From Pseudomonadota bacterium (lineage in GTDB: Bacteria > Desulfobacterota > Desulfobulbia > Desulfobulbales > JAHJIY01), in contig JAHJIY010000066.1 in the NCBI GenBank assembly GCA_018823175.1, positions 1 through 64,000 on the forward strand: a stretch of DNA of 64,000 nt, read 5' to 3'. The notes beneath the pieces are model-generated. The model ran no database searches, was not told where the DNA came from, and was given only the letters and a program-made list of their open reading frames with translations. How positions within the stretch are numbered: the first letter of the stretch is position 1; each line of letters starts with the position of its first letter. Shown piece after piece: positions 52,129-62,567 of this stretch. A program made the position numbers and the translations under genes.

Positions 52129-52704
52129 ATGGGAAAATTAAAGGGTAGTCAAACCGAGAAAAACATATTGACCGCTTTTGCCGGTGAGTCACAGGCTCGA
52201 AATCGTTATACTTATTTTGCCTCGAAAGCCAAAACTGAGGGATACGTGCAGATGGCGGCTATTTTTGAAGAGACGGCCAACCAGGAAAAGGAACATGCCA
52301 AAAGATTGTTTAAGTTGCTGGAGGGGGGCGAGGTTGAGGTAACCGCAAGTTTCCCGGCCGGGTGTATCGGTTCAACTCTGGAAAATTTACAGGGGGCGGC
52401 GGCTGGCGAACATTACGAACAGACAATTATGTATCCCGATTTTGCAAAAGTTGCACGCCAGGAGGGCTTTGAAGCTATCGCTGCAGTGTTTGAGTCAATT
52501 GCCGTGGCCGAGCGACAGCATGAAAAGCGCTATCTGGCGCTTGCCTCTAATATTGAGAAAGGGAAAGTTTTTAAACGCGATAGCAAGGCAACTTGGCAAT
52601 GTCGTAATTGTGGTTATGTGCATGAAGGAAATGAGGCCCCGGATACGTGCCCGGCTTGTGCCCATAAACAGGCGCACTTCGAGCTTCTTGGTGAAAATTA
52701 TTAA
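52129..52704 (+). CDS. rbr: Rubrerythrin
   Basis: 191 residues. Reduces hydrogen peroxide in anaerobes with electrons from rubredoxin or NADH. The N-terminal four-helix di-iron domain has the E..ExxH ligands: E in FAGESQARNRY, EETANQEKEH, and ESIAVAERQHEKRY. The C-terminal rubredoxin-like domain WQCRNCGYVHEG...CPACAHKQAHFELL has the four iron cysteines. First gene of a three-gene operon with spacings of 15 and 2 bp. Confidence 0.96.
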   Translation: MGKLKGSQTEKNILTAFAGESQARNRYTYFASKAKTEGYVQMAAIFEETANQEKEHAKRLFKLLEGGEVEVTASFPAGCIGSTLENLQGAAAGEHYEQTIMYPDFAKVARQEGFEAIAAVFESIAVAERQHEKRYLALASNIEKGKVFKRDSKATWQCRNCGYVHEGNEAPDTCPACAHKQAHFELLGENY

Positions 52705-52719
52705 CGTGGAGGAAGTGAA

Positions 52720-53094
52720 ATGGCAAAAAAGATGGGAATCTACAAATGTGAATTGTGTGGCAATATAGTTGAGGTTTTGCATGAGGGCGTCGGTGAGTTG
52801 GTATGTTGCGGTGAGCCGATGAAGCTTTATGAGGAAAACACGGTTGATGCGGCCCGGGAAAAACATGTGCCGGTAATTGATAAGGTGGATGGCGGGATTA
52901 AAGTCAGGGTCGGATCAGTGGCCCATCCCATGGAGGATAAGCATTATATCGAGTGGATAGAGGTTATTGCCGACGGGAAGGTTTGCCGTCAGAACCTTAG
53001 TCCCGCTGCTGCGCCGGAGGCCATTTTTAAGATTGATGCCAAACAGATAACAGCCAGGGCGTATTGTAATCTCCACGGGCTCTGGAGGAGCTGA
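52720..53094 (+). CDS. dfx: Desulfoferrodoxin (superoxide reductase, class I)
   Basis: 124 residues with both iron centres. The N-terminal desulforedoxin-like centre is CELCG plus CCGEPM ([10 protein letters not shown]...[12 protein letters not shown]). The catalytic His4-Cys centre is formed by KHVP, HPM, KHYIEW and C-NLHGLW. It reduces superoxide to peroxide, which rubrerythrin upstream can remove. GGAGGAAG precedes the ATG. Confidence 0.96.
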   Translation: MAKKMGIYKCELCGNIVEVLHEGVGELVCCGEPMKLYEENTVDAAREKHVPVIDKVDGGIKVRVGSVAHPMEDKHYIEWIEVIADGKVCRQNLSPAAAPEAIFKIDAKQITARAYCNLHGLWRS

Positions 53095-53096
53095 AA

Positions 53097-53609
53097 ATGC
53101 TTAGTAAGACAATGGAGGAAGCTCTTAACGAGCAGATTAACGCGGAATTTTATTCTTCTTACATGTATTTGTCGATGAGTTCGTATTTTGAAGCAGTAGG
53201 TTTGTCCGGTTGCGCGATATGGATGCAGGCTCAGGCTCAGGAAGAATGGTTTCACGGAACAAAGATCTATCACTATGTGCTTGGCCGCGGCGGCAGGGTG
53301 ATTTTGAAGGCTATTGCCCAACCCCAGTCTGGTTGGGACTCAACTCTGTCGGCCTTTGAGAATGTATTGACTCATGAGCAGAAAGTGACCGGCCTGATTA
53401 ATGAATTGGTGAATCTGGCTTTGGATGAGAGGGACCACGCCACTAATATTTTCTTGCAGTGGTTTGTCTCTGAGCAGGTTGAGGAAGAGGCGACAGTGGG
53501 AGATGTGCTTAATAAACTGAAATTGATCGGTGGTGATGCCAGCGGCCTGTTTGTTCTTGATCAGGAACTGGGGCAGCGGATTTTTACGCCGCCGGTTCAG
53601 GCAAAATAA
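53097..53609 (+). CDS. ftnA: Ferritin (bacterial non-heme)
   Basis: 170 residues starting 2 bp after the desulfoferrodoxin stop, with GGAGGAGC upstream. The four-helix ferritin has E in LNEQINAEFYSSYMYLSMSSYFE, the ferroxidase ligands in QAQAQEEWFHGTKIYHYV (ExxH), and E/Q in FLQWFVSEQVEEEATV. It stores iron and limits Fenton chemistry, which fits the operon's superoxide and peroxide enzymes. Confidence 0.95.
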   Translation: MLSKTMEEALNEQINAEFYSSYMYLSMSSYFEAVGLSGCAIWMQAQAQEEWFHGTKIYHYVLGRGGRVILKAIAQPQSGWDSTLSAFENVLTHEQKVTGLINELVNLALDERDHATNIFLQWFVSEQVEEEATVGDVLNKLKLIGGDASGLFVLDQELGQRIFTPPVQAK

Positions 53610-53642
53610 AAAAAGGCGGCCAGAAATTGGCCGCCTTTTTTT
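53610..53642. terminator. Bidirectional terminator
   Basis: AAAAAGGCGGCCA / TGGCCGCCTTTTT with a GAAAT loop (53610-53622, 53628-53640). The symmetric A and T runs end both the ferritin operon and the convergent RNase gene. Confidence 0.92.
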
Positions 53643-53656
53643 ATGATTAGGCCATT

Positions 53657-55552
53657 TTACTGACTTTCCTGTCGGTAATTGAATTCAATTTTTTCTTCAG
53701 AAGGCTTGATGTCCGGTCTTGCCGTTATGTGGATCTTTGCGTGGTAGCGTTTTTCCAGTTCTTCAATCTCGTGTTTCTTTTTCTCAAGCAGGTATTTTGC
53801 GGCATCTTCCGGGAGCTGGCAATCTACGCTTTCCACTTTTTTCTTGATTACTCCGGTTTGGATGCGACGCAAGTATGAAAGGGACAAGGTCTCGACCGAG
53901 CGAACCAGGCCGCGGCCCTGGCAATGTTCGCAGATATGATAGCTGCCCAGTTGGATGGGTGAAGCCATTTTTTGCCGGGAGATTTGCATCAGGCCGAATT
54001 TGGAAATCCGACTGATATCCACCTTGGCTTTGTCTCTTTTCATGCTGGCTTTGACTATTTTTTCCACCTCCCGGTTGTGCCTGGTATCCCGCATATCGAT
54101 AAAGTCTACAACGATCAGCCCTCCAAGGTCTCGGAGACGTAATTGCCGCGCCATTTCTACCGCCGCCTCTTTATTGGCCAGGAAAATTGACTCCTCGAAG
54201 TCTTTGTCCTTGGAGGTCCGACCGGAGTTGACGTCAATGGCGACCAGTGCTTCGGTCGGACTTATGACAATTGATCCGCCGGATGGCAACTGGACGGTGG
54301 GCTGGTATATCTGCTCGATTTGTTTTTCAACCTTGTACTGATTGAAAATTGGACGTGATCCCCGGTGTTGACTGACCGTGGTTTTCTGATTGGCGGCGGG
54401 CAGGAGGTCGAGAAATGCTTTTACCTGTTTGTAGGCATCGCTGTTATCAACCAGTATCTCCTGGATATCTGAAGTGAAATGATCCCGCATAAATCTTGAG
54501 ATGATGTTTTGCTCTTTGTAGATTAAAGAAGGAACGGGCATGCTCTGGCCGCGGTCTTTGATTTCCTGCCAGAGGTTCAAGAGATATTTCAGGTCCTGGG
54601 TCAGAGAGGTCTTGGTCATTTCCTTGCTTGCCGTCCGGACAATGTAGCCAATACCTTCAGGTAAATCCATGCTGTCGATAATTTTTCGTAGTTTATCGCG
54701 CTGGGATTCGCTTTCAATCTTTTTGGATACGCCGCGGCTGTCACTGCCGGGCATCAATACCAGATAGCGACCGGGCATTGAGAGATAGGTCGTCATGTTT
54801 GCCCCTTTGTTGCCGGTGGCTTCCTTGACTACCTGCACCAATACTTCACTGCCTTTACGGACAACATCCTGGATTTTAAGGTCTTTCCAGTGAGTGTCTG
54901 CCGGAACACTGGTGTAGTAATATTCCGGATGTATTTCGCTAAAAGGTAAGAAGCCGTTTTTATCGGTGCCGAGCTCGACAAATGCGGCCTGCAGGCTGGG
55001 TTCAACCGCGACTATTTTACCTTTGTAGATATTGCCCTTGGTCTGGGCGTGGACCACGGTTTCCACGTAAAAAGATTCGACCCGGCCATCCTCAAGTAAA
55101 GCGATTCGGCATTCCTCAGGTTCATCGGTGTTGATCAGAAGTTTGAGCGGGATATTCTCTGTCGGTTCATTCTCTTCGATAATCTCCGGGGTAGCTTTCT
55201 GGGTTTGGGGCTTTTTTGATTTTACAGGTGGATTTCCCTTCTTCTCTGTTTCGATGGTTTTCTCCGTCGTTGATTCTGGCGGGCGATTACGGTTTGCCGC
55301 ATTGCTTTTCCGGCGCCGGGGATAAGGCTTGCGCTTGCGGTGTGTTGAGGAAGGTCTGTCCTGTGACTTAGCATCCCCGGCAGTTTGGGTCTGGGGTTCT
55401 TTTTGACTCGGATTGGTGGCGGGATTTTCGTTTTTTGTTTTCCCGATCAACCACTTGCTGATTCTTGAGATTACTGAAGTTGGTGATTTCTCTTTTTCGC
55501 CGGCCATGACTGGTTGGTGATTAGTTTTTGGTTTGATAATATCTTTTGCCAT
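53657..55552 (-). CDS. Ribonuclease E/G family endoribonuclease
   Basis: 631 residues. The first 145 are low-complexity, basic and proline/serine rich (KPYPRRRKSNAANRNRPPES region), probably RNA- or partner-binding. The S1 domain follows (GNIYKGKIVAVEPSLQAAFVELG near 173), then the 5'-sensor and DNase I-like catalytic core with AIDVNSGRTSK and VVDFIDMRD (the Mg-binding aspartates). The zinc-link has CEHCQGRG near 570. It could be named rng or rne; the long N-terminal extension and absent C-terminal scaffold fit neither E. coli enzyme exactly. Its 5' end overlaps the radical SAM gene by 32 bp. Confidence 0.9.
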   Translation of the reverse strand: MAKDIIKPKTNHQPVMAGEKEKSPTSVISRISKWLIGKTKNENPATNPSQKEPQTQTAGDAKSQDRPSSTHRKRKPYPRRRKSNAANRNRPPESTTEKTIETEKKGNPPVKSKKPQTQKATPEIIEENEPTENIPLKLLINTDEPEECRIALLEDGRVESFYVETVVHAQTKGNIYKGKIVAVEPSLQAAFVELGTDKNGFLPFSEIHPEYYYTSVPADTHWKDLKIQDVVRKGSEVLVQVVKEATGNKGANMTTYLSMPGRYLVLMPGSDSRGVSKKIESESQRDKLRKIIDSMDLPEGIGYIVRTASKEMTKTSLTQDLKYLLNLWQEIKDRGQSMPVPSLIYKEQNIISRFMRDHFTSDIQEILVDNSDAYKQVKAFLDLLPAANQKTTVSQHRGSRPIFNQYKVEKQIEQIYQPTVQLPSGGSIVISPTEALVAIDVNSGRTSKDKDFEESIFLANKEAAVEMARQLRLRDLGGLIVVDFIDMRDTRHNREVEKIVKASMKRDKAKVDISRISKFGLMQISRQKMASPIQLGSYHICEHCQGRGLVRSVETLSLSYLRRIQTGVIKKKVESVDCQLPEDAAKYLLEKKKHEIEELEKRYHAKIHITARPDIKPSEEKIEFNYRQESQ

Positions 55553-56453
55553 AATGATTCATTCCTTTGATCCGGCCTTTCCGCTCAAGATCCGTTAGGA
55601 ACTTGTGGGCGGAGGACGGATTAATGTTTAGTGCTTCGCAGATATCCGGTTTGGTGCATGGTCTTCTTTTGAGCATGGCCAGGACCTTGTCTTCCGCAAA
55701 GGGGCTAAAGTTTCCTTGATCTTTTTTTACAAAATCAACGATGATTTCAACCGGTCTTTCAAATTGGCCGGCGATATGTTCCATTTGCTCCAGAGTGAGC
55801 GGTTGCGCGAATGACTCGGCTGGGGGCCGGATCACGGTGTTGAGCTGCACCCGATCGGGGTTTATTTCCTGCACAGCCTTGTTTAAGGCCGTGATGTCGG
55901 CATTCGTGTCATTGATCCCAGCGGCCAGTAAGATTTCCAGCCATAATTCACCTTTGAATTCATCATTGAAGAGTCGGATTCCTTTAATGATTTCTGGCAG
56001 GTTTTTGCAGCAAGCAGCCGGACGGTTGATCGAATTGAAGCTGGCGGTAAGCGCCGAGTCGAGAGATGGCATTACGATGTCGGCGGCCATCAGCTCCTGG
56101 CGGACTTCAGGGTCGGGAAACAGTGATCCGTTGGTCAAGACGACAACCGGTTTTGAGGTTCTGGTTTTGATGTGTCTGATAATTTGGCCCAATCCGCTGT
56201 GCAGAGTTGGTTCGCCGGAGGCGGTAATGGTGAATACATCGGCATTGATGGTAGGATCTTTTTCAATCAGATCGTCGATTTCGGCGATTATTTCGGTTGT
56301 CGGGGTGTATTCGCTTCTTTCGCAGGTCAAGAGGGTGGTTATCCCGACCTCACAGTATATACAGTCGTAAGTGCATATTTTTGCGGGAAGAAGGTCTATG
56401 CCCTGTGAAAGTCCCAGACGTCTGGAGTTCACGGGTCCGAATAAATATTTCAT
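55521..56453 (-). CDS. Radical SAM protein with C-terminal winged helix
   Basis: 310 residues. A start of FGPVNSRRLGLSQGIDLLP leads to the cluster motif CTYDCIYCEVG near residue 27. GEPTLHSGLG is the SAM-binding segment. The last 60 residues form a winged helix-turn-helix (KPDICEALNINPSSAHKFLTDLERKGRIKGM). The family is widespread in anaerobes and archaea but not characterised. It overlaps the RNase gene, so the two are co-translated; an RNA-related role is a guess. Confidence 0.85.
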   Translation of the reverse strand: MKYLFGPVNSRRLGLSQGIDLLPAKICTYDCIYCEVGITTLLTCERSEYTPTTEIIAEIDDLIEKDPTINADVFTITASGEPTLHSGLGQIIRHIKTRTSKPVVVLTNGSLFPDPEVRQELMAADIVMPSLDSALTASFNSINRPAACCKNLPEIIKGIRLFNDEFKGELWLEILLAAGINDTNADITALNKAVQEINPDRVQLNTVIRPPAESFAQPLTLEQMEHIAGQFERPVEIIVDFVKKDQGNFSPFAEDKVLAMLKRRPCTKPDICEALNINPSSAHKFLTDLERKGRIKGMNHYGKRYYQTKN

Positions 56454-56838
56454 GCTAATCTATAATTTTGGGGGTGGCAGGATCGGGGCAAAACTAAAAA
56501 ATAAGAAACGGAGGCTGACTGGCAAGTTGATGGTGAGTAAATTATTAGAGAATACGGCGTTAGCCAGTGACTATTTAAGGTCTTGAAGTAATCAGGGCTG
56601 TAAGAAATAATAAAATCAACTAGTTGTTTGGTCAGGATCCGGTCTCCTTCTTTGGTTGCCGGGTTTATCTTCCTGTATATATTAAATGGATTTTAAAATG
56701 TAACCCATCGACATCTATATTAATTTAAAACAATGTAAGGTGATTGGCAAGGTATAATTATCAGTAATCCAGCTTATTATGCCGGTTTACTGATAATGGT
56801 GATCTCGTTTTTGGATCAAAGCTGGTTTTTCTTTTGCC
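56454..56838. other. Gene-free stretch with a long hairpin
   Basis: No gene seen. ATTATCAGTAA (56757-56767) pairs perfectly with TTACTGATAAT (56787-56797), an 11-bp stem with a 19-nt loop, lacking a T-run. It lies 42 bp before the ilvD promoter and could be an operator or the end of an upstream transcript. Confidence 0.5.
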
Positions 56839-56867
56839 TTGACAGTGCAGAGTCGGGGACGTAAATT
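56839..56867 (+). promoter_or_regulatory. Sigma-70 promoter of the ilvD operon
   Basis: TTGACA (56839-56844), 17-nt spacer, TAAATT (56862-56867). This gives a leader of about 90 nt before ilvD. Confidence 0.65.
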
Positions 56868-56965
56868 TGAATGTTTACTGTTGATTGTGGTTTTTGTCGA
56901 GGGACATATTTACTTGAAGAAAAGTTAATTAAATTCATAAAAAATTTTATCAGGAAGATTATCAA

Positions 56966-58633
56966 ATGCGTAGTGATTTAATCAAGAAAGGAGTGGCTAG
57001 GGCTCCACATCGCTCACTGTTAAAGGCGATGGGATATACCGATGAAGAAATAAGACGTCCTTTGATTGGTATTGGCCATGCCCATAATGAAATTATTCCC
57101 GGCCATATCCATCTTGACAAAATAGTTGAGGCGGTCAAGACCGGGGTCAGGATGGCCGGCGGTACGCCTATTGCTTTTGGTACTATCGGGGTTTGCGACG
57201 GGATTGCGATGAATCACACCGGCATGAAATATTCGTTGGCCAGCCGGGAAATAATCGCCGATTCCGTAGAAATTATGGCCCAGGCCCATCCGTTTGACGC
57301 TCTGGTTCTGATTCCCAATTGTGATAAAGTTACCCCCGGTATGCTGATGGCCATGTTGCGGGTTAACATCCCGGCCTTGATGGTCAGTGGCGGACCGATG
57401 TTGACCGGTCGTTTCAGGGGGAAGGATGTCCATCTGGTCAGTGTTTTTGAGGGGGTCGGGCGCGTTATGGCCAAGACCATGACGGAAGAGGAACTATCCG
57501 AACTGGAAGATGCGGCCTGTCCTGGTTGTGGTTCTTGTGCCGGGATGTTTACGGCTAATTCAATGAACTGCCTGACCGAGGCGGTCGGGCTTGGTTTACC
57601 CGGCAACGGCACGATTCCGGCGGTGTCCGCTGCCCGGATCCGGTTGGCAAAAGAGGCCGGGATGGCGGTGATGAATCTGCTGGCAAAGGATATTCGGCCG
57701 CGAGATATCGCGACCAAGGAAGCATTTGAAAATGCGATGGCAGTGGATATGGCCCTGGGCTGTTCAACTAATACTGTCCTGCATGTGCCGGCCATTGCCA
57801 AGGAGGCGGGAGTTTCTCTGCCCCTGGAAACCTTTAATCAGGTAAGTGTTCGGACGCCCCATGTTTGCAGCTTGATCCCCGGCGGCCCCCATAGTTTGCA
57901 ACAGCTTGACGAAGCCGGCGGCGTGCAGGCGGTAATCAGTGAGTTACTTAATATTGATGACGCTATTTGTCAGGATGTGATGACCGTTACCGGTAAGACT
58001 CTGGGAGAAAACCTGAAAACTGCCCGGGTGCGTGATCGGGAGATTATCAAGTCGGTGGATGCTCCCTACCATAAACGGGGCGGCATTGCTGTGCTTTACG
58101 GCAATCTGGCGCCGGATGGCGCTGTAGTCAAGCAATCGGCCGTGGCCGATGAAATGCTTGAGCATAGCGGTCCGGCCCGTGTTTATAACTCGGAGGAAGA
58201 GGCGCAGGCCGCAATTTTAGGGGGTCAGATTAATCCCGGTGACGTGATTGTGATCCGATATTGCGGCCCAAAAGGTGGGCCTGGAATGCCGGAGATGCTT
58301 TCCCCCACCTCTGCCATTATCGGGATGGGATTGGGTAAAAGCGTGGCCTTGATTACGGACGGCCGTTTCAGCGGCGGTACCCAGGGGGCCTGTATCGGTC
58401 ATGTCTCGCCGGAAGCGGCGGTAGGTGGCCCAATCGGTTTGGTTGAAGAGGGCGATCTCATTGTCATTGATATTCCCAATACCGTTTTAAAGTTTGAGGT
58501 CGATGATTCAGAGCTTGAGAAACGTCGGGCCAAATGGCAGCCCCCGGTGCCAAAAATAACCACGGGCTATGTGGCACGCTACGCCAGGCAGGTAACCTCC
58601 GGCAGTACCGGAGCGGTGTTAAAGGATGATTGA
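56966..58633 (+). CDS. ilvD: Dihydroxy-acid dehydratase
   Basis: Iron-sulfur enzyme that makes the 2-keto acids of valine, leucine and isoleucine. 555 residues. Cluster cysteines are in [11 protein letters not shown] near residue 121 and [17 protein letters not shown] near 193, and the active-site region [20 protein letters not shown] near 470. Typical length and start (RSDLIKKG). Its TGA overlaps the TTG start of lptD. Confidence 0.97.
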   Translation: MRSDLIKKGVARAPHRSLLKAMGYTDEEIRRPLIGIGHAHNEIIPGHIHLDKIVEAVKTGVRMAGGTPIAFGTIGVCDGIAMNHTGMKYSLASREIIADSVEIMAQAHPFDALVLIPNCDKVTPGMLMAMLRVNIPALMVSGGPMLTGRFRGKDVHLVSVFEGVGRVMAKTMTEEELSELEDAACPGCGSCAGMFTANSMNCLTEAVGLGLPGNGTIPAVSAARIRLAKEAGMAVMNLLAKDIRPRDIATKEAFENAMAVDMALGCSTNTVLHVPAIAKEAGVSLPLETFNQVSVRTPHVCSLIPGGPHSLQQLDEAGGVQAVISELLNIDDAICQDVMTVTGKTLGENLKTARVRDREIIKSVDAPYHKRGGIAVLYGNLAPDGAVVKQSAVADEMLEHSGPARVYNSEEEAQAAILGGQINPGDVIVIRYCGPKGGPGMPEMLSPTSAIIGMGLGKSVALITDGRFSGGTQGACIGHVSPEAAVGGPIGLVEEGDLIVIDIPNTVLKFEVDDSELEKRRAKWQPPVPKITTGYVARYARQVTSGSTGAVLKDD

Positions 58634-60966
58634 GAAAAGAAGTTTGCGGCTGGCCGGATTGGCAGAGCAAGAGGAGAATACCTTCGCTTGTAACTCTTCA
58701 GTCGGCAGCCGGCGTCCGGCCACCTTTTACTTTCTCCAGTGAGCGGTTCATGCTCTGTTTCTGCTTAGTATTTCTGGTCAGTTTTTTCCCCGGTCTGGTC
58801 TGGTCACAGGATGTGCCTGCCGCCCCGTGGGAGATGACCGCCGATCGGATTACCGGTTCTAAGGAATCCGGTAAAGTCGTGGCCGAGGGGGAGGTCTTGT
58901 TGCAACGTCGGCAAGACAAAACAGCAGAGCCGGTGACCATCAAAGCGGACTGGTTGAGTTTTGATTCCGTCAGGAAGGATGTCGAGGCCAGGGGGAATCT
59001 GTCGGTGGTGACCGATGGTGATAAAATCGTCGCGGAGAGCGCTACCCTAAACTTTGCAGAGCAGACCGGATCGCTGGCTGGAACAACTTTGTTCCTGGAT
59101 GATAACGAGCTTTATTTCAGTGGTCGTTTTCTGGAGAAAACCGGAGAAAAAACCTATCATTTTAAGGATGGCCGGGTCACTGCCTGCCGAACTGAGGAAG
59201 AACGTGCCGCCCCCTGGGACATCAAGTGCAGCGAGGCCCGGGTTACCCTGGATGGTTTTGCGGTCCTGAAAAATGCCCGGTTCCGAATCAAGTCGGTGCC
59301 GGTGCTTTATGTGCCCTATCTTGTCCTGCCAGCCAAGATTTCCCGCCAGAGCGGGTTTCTTTTCCCTGAGCTCTCCAACTCGGAGCGTGACGGCTACGGA
59401 ATCACGGCCCCTTTTTTTGTTAATCTTTCCGCCAGCAGTGATCTGACCATCTATCCCGGAACGTTAGAAAAGCGTGGAACATCGGTTGGCCTTGAGTTTC
59501 GTTATATGGCCGATTATCTTTCCAAAGGAACCTTTGCCGCCAATTACCTGAATGACCGGACCGAGGACACGGCAGCCGGGGTAGCTGATGATGATTACCG
59601 GCAGGATAACTATCTGCGGACCAGGCATGACCGATATTGGATTCGTGGCAAGGCAGACCAGTATCTCAGCGATGATTTTGCCTTTCGTCTTGATCTGGAT
59701 CTGGTGTCGGATCGGGATTTTCTGCTTGAATTCCGGCGCGGGATGATCGGTTATAAGCAGAGCGATCTTGATTTCAATAAAAATTTCTATCGCGGCTTTC
59801 AGGAGGAATCAATCACTTCCCGGGAATCAATCGCGCAATTGGCCAAGGCCTGGGACGCGACCTTTCTGGGTCTTGAAGCGCGTTATGTGGATGATGTCCT
59901 TGATGAACCCTCCGCTGTCTCAGTCATTCACACTTTGCCCCGCCTTACCTTCAGCGGCCGGCAGTTTATTCCCTCCTCTTCGGTTAGTGTCGACTGGGAT
60001 TCAGAGTACGTTAATTACTGGCGGCAGGACGGGTTGGGCTATAATCGTTTTGATTTTCACCCCCGGCTGGTTGCACCCTTGCCTTTTTTAGGGCGCGTGG
60101 TTGAGGGGGCTTTCTCGGGCGGCCTGCGCGAGACCTTTTATGAGGTGGAGACCTACGGTGATTATGGCGGAGATGGTCTGCCTGTTGCCGGAAAATCGGG
60201 AAACCGGACGGCCTGGGATGCCACGGCTAATATCGCCACCTCGCTGAGCCGTGATTTTGCAGTTGATTTTGCCGGGATATCCGGGGTCAGCCACACCATG
60301 CGGCCCAATTTCAAGTACTCTTATCTCTATGCCGGTAATCAGGACGAGTGGCCTGATCTTGACCTTGTGGATCGGCTGGTTCCGGAGAACGGCCTGACCT
60401 ATGAGTTTAACAATTATTTTCGGGTTAATGGAACCACGGTTGGTGGTGAGAGCTACGACCGGAACCTGGGTTCTTTAAAAATACGTCAGACTTTTAATTT
60501 TGATGAGGATCGTCGGACTTTAACTGATTCGGCCGATCAAAGACGACCTCTGTCCGATGTCTCCTTTGATCTGGAACTATATCCGGTGGCCAGTTTATAT
60601 CTGCGCTACCAGACGGCGTTGAGTGTTTATGGGGAGGGGGTCAGCAGTTATGACCTGCAGGCCCGTTATGCCAACTCCCGCCAGGATTTTCTCTCTTTGG
60701 ATTATACCTATGTTCCCGGGCAGATCAGGGACCTGCAGGTCAATCTCCAGGTCAAATTGTCTGAGCAGCTATCGGTCAGGTATGAGAGTGTGCAGTCGCT
60801 GCTTGAAGATCATACGGTTACCGAGTCCGTGGGCCTGATCTATAGTCCGCCATGTTGGGCGATGGAGGTTGAATATTCCCAGGATACCGATGACCGGCGG
60901 CTCATGGTTATTTTCTATCTTTCCGGGCTTGGCAAGGCGCTTAATGTGGGCACCAGTAATTTTTGA
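58630..60966 (+). CDS. lptD: LPS assembly outer membrane protein LptD
   Basis: LptD forms the outer-membrane channel that inserts LPS. Periplasmic OstA/LptA-like beta domain: [26 protein letters not shown] onward, about residues 68-210. The rest is a 26-strand-type barrel with [19 protein letters not shown], the usual LptD signature. The start could be TTG 58630 (AAAGGA upstream, 4-nt overlap with ilvD), giving 778 residues with a 60-residue N-terminus. ATG 58750 would give a normal signal peptide directly ([19 protein letters not shown]) but lacks a ribosome site. Lying behind ilvD is an odd location; elsewhere it is often near surA or the lpt genes. Confidence 0.88.
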   Translation: MRKEVCGWPDWQSKRRIPSLVTLQSAAGVRPPFTFSSERFMLCFCLVFLVSFFPGLVWSQDVPAAPWEMTADRITGSKESGKVVAEGEVLLQRRQDKTAEPVTIKADWLSFDSVRKDVEARGNLSVVTDGDKIVAESATLNFAEQTGSLAGTTLFLDDNELYFSGRFLEKTGEKTYHFKDGRVTACRTEEERAAPWDIKCSEARVTLDGFAVLKNARFRIKSVPVLYVPYLVLPAKISRQSGFLFPELSNSERDGYGITAPFFVNLSASSDLTIYPGTLEKRGTSVGLEFRYMADYLSKGTFAANYLNDRTEDTAAGVADDDYRQDNYLRTRHDRYWIRGKADQYLSDDFAFRLDLDLVSDRDFLLEFRRGMIGYKQSDLDFNKNFYRGFQEESITSRESIAQLAKAWDATFLGLEARYVDDVLDEPSAVSVIHTLPRLTFSGRQFIPSSSVSVDWDSEYVNYWRQDGLGYNRFDFHPRLVAPLPFLGRVVEGAFSGGLRETFYEVETYGDYGGDGLPVAGKSGNRTAWDATANIATSLSRDFAVDFAGISGVSHTMRPNFKYSYLYAGNQDEWPDLDLVDRLVPENGLTYEFNNYFRVNGTTVGGESYDRNLGSLKIRQTFNFDEDRRTLTDSADQRRPLSDVSFDLELYPVASLYLRYQTALSVYGEGVSSYDLQARYANSRQDFLSLDYTYVPGQIRDLQVNLQVKLSEQLSVRYESVQSLLEDHTVTESVGLIYSPPCWAMEVEYSQDTDDRRLMVIFYLSGLGKALNVGTSNF

Positions 60967-60989
60967 TTTCAAAATCTTACCCAAATATC

Positions 60990-61697
60990 ATGTCGGAATT
61001 AAAGATCAAACACCTTCTGCTGCGGGAAATTTATCGGGTCTATGATGATTGGGGCGCCGGGCTTGATTTTGTCTGTGCCAGGGGCTGCTCTACCTGCTGT
61101 ACCAGAAGTGTGACCATGACCACCCTGGAAGGTGAATTAATTGATGATTTTTTAAGGACAGCCGGCCATGATTTAGCGGGTATTCTCCCCAGTCAGTGTC
61201 ATCCATCGCCTTCCTGTACGATTAATCAATTTGCCCACTGCTGTTTGCGGGGGCAGGAGCCCCCGTCGGAAAAGGATGATTTCAGGAGTTTTGAGCCGTG
61301 CGTTTTTCTTGCTGAGCGGAGTTGTACGATTTATCCGGTCCGTCCTTTTGGCTGCCGCAGTTTCGGTTCTACGATCAGATGTGATGAACATAACAGCGCC
61401 GAGGCTGAGCCGTGGTTTATCACTTTAAATAGTGTGGTCCTGCAGTTTATTGAACATCTGGATCGGGGTCGGCACTGGGGTAATATGCTGGAGGTGCTGC
61501 GGCTTATCTCTTGTGAAAATAGTCAGAATCCAGACCGGCCGGAGATTGATCAGGTCAGAGACCGTCTTTTATTGGCCCGTTCGATCCCCGGTTTTCTGGT
61601 GCCGCCGGAGGAAGCCGAAAAAATAGAGGGTTTTGTCGGCAGACTCAATGAGCTCCAGATTAACGGAATGTCATTTCAGGCGATATTGGCAGCCTGA
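60990..61697 (+). CDS. YkgJ family cysteine cluster protein
   Basis: About 235 residues from ATG 60990; a TTG at 60963 overlapping the lptD stop is the alternative. The CxxxCC-type cluster appears in ARGCSTCCTRSVTMT, followed by CVFLAERSCTIYPVRPFGCRSFGS, the YkgJ pattern with the I-YP-RPxxCR motif. These domains bind zinc or an Fe-S cluster; their role is not established. Further cysteines occur in CHPSPSCTINQFAHCC. Probably the third gene of the ilvD-lptD transcript. Confidence 0.82.
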   Translation: MSELKIKHLLLREIYRVYDDWGAGLDFVCARGCSTCCTRSVTMTTLEGELIDDFLRTAGHDLAGILPSQCHPSPSCTINQFAHCCLRGQEPPSEKDDFRSFEPCVFLAERSCTIYPVRPFGCRSFGSTIRCDEHNSAEAEPWFITLNSVVLQFIEHLDRGRHWGNMLEVLRLISCENSQNPDRPEIDQVRDRLLLARSIPGFLVPPEEAEKIEGFVGRLNELQINGMSFQAILAA

Positions 61698-62525
61698 TCA
61701 TCCGCCCTGGAAATACATCTCTTCGAACGGTTGGACCACGACAAATCCCTCGCCCTGAAACATCATCTGGATTGATTCGCCGCTGCCCCGTCCCAGTAAG
61801 GTTTTGACCGAGATGTCGGTCTTGATTTCAGGTTCCAGGTTTTGCGACCAGGCAACCGTGGCGTTGGGATCGGTAAAAACAGGCCGGCCGGGGGTGACCG
61901 GCAAGGTCAGGGGGGCGTGATGGGTGGTAATCGCCACCATGCCGCTGCCGGAAAGTTTGATATTAAACAGGCCGCCGGCCAGCATCCCGGCGATCTTTTT
62001 AATCATCTTGATTTCCCATTTTACCGAATCCTCAAAGGCCAGCAAATCGTTGCCGTTAACAAAAATCGACTGGTTGCGCAGATTCAGGATTGAGATTCTT
62101 TTGCCGTTGTCCGCCAGGTAAAGGATGCCGCGTCCTTCGGCCTTGGTCAATCTGCCGCCTTCGCCGCTTACCGTTTTTTTCAGCAGGTTGCCCATGCCTT
62201 GTTCCAGGACGCCTTCGCGGGTGAAGGTTATTTCTCCTTTGTAGGAAATCATTGAGCCGGCTTTGGTCCATACCCTGGTTTTAAGGTTAACTTCCAGCAG
62301 GTGTTCGTTTTCCAGCTCAAAGGGGCTTTGCCCCTTGTCCTGGCGCGATGTTTTCTTGACGAATTCTTCCAGGGAATAGCGGCCCGGTTTGGATGGCGGC
62401 GGGGTTGGAAAATTTTCCGGCAGTTTTATTTTAGCGTTACACTTGGGGCAGATTACGGTCTTGCCGGCGTATTTTTCAGTGACCTGACGTTTGAAGCCAC
62501 ATTTGTTGCATGAAAATGAAACCAT
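61698..62525 (-). CDS. AIM24 family protein with N-terminal zinc ribbon
   Basis: 275 residues. A C4 zinc ribbon (CNKCG and CPKCN, residues 6-31, zinc-ribbon of the MJ0042 style) and a proline linker lead into the AIM24/DUF124 beta-helix: FELENEHLLEVNLKTRVWTKAGSMISYKGEITF, then GRGILYLADNGKRISI, and a glycine-rich final part GRGSGESIQMMFQGEGFVVVQP. AIM24 proteins form beta-helical trimers with unclear function. It converges with the ykgJ gene with no gap. Confidence 0.85.
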   Translation of the reverse strand: MVSFSCNKCGFKRQVTEKYAGKTVICPKCNAKIKLPENFPTPPPSKPGRYSLEEFVKKTSRQDKGQSPFELENEHLLEVNLKTRVWTKAGSMISYKGEITFTREGVLEQGMGNLLKKTVSGEGGRLTKAEGRGILYLADNGKRISILNLRNQSIFVNGNDLLAFEDSVKWEIKMIKKIAGMLAGGLFNIKLSGSGMVAITTHHAPLTLPVTPGRPVFTDPNATVAWSQNLEPEIKTDISVKTLLGRGSGESIQMMFQGEGFVVVQPFEEMYFQGG

Positions 62526-62567
62526 GTGTTTTCTCCTGTTCTGATAAAGCGGCTTTTAATAAATCGA

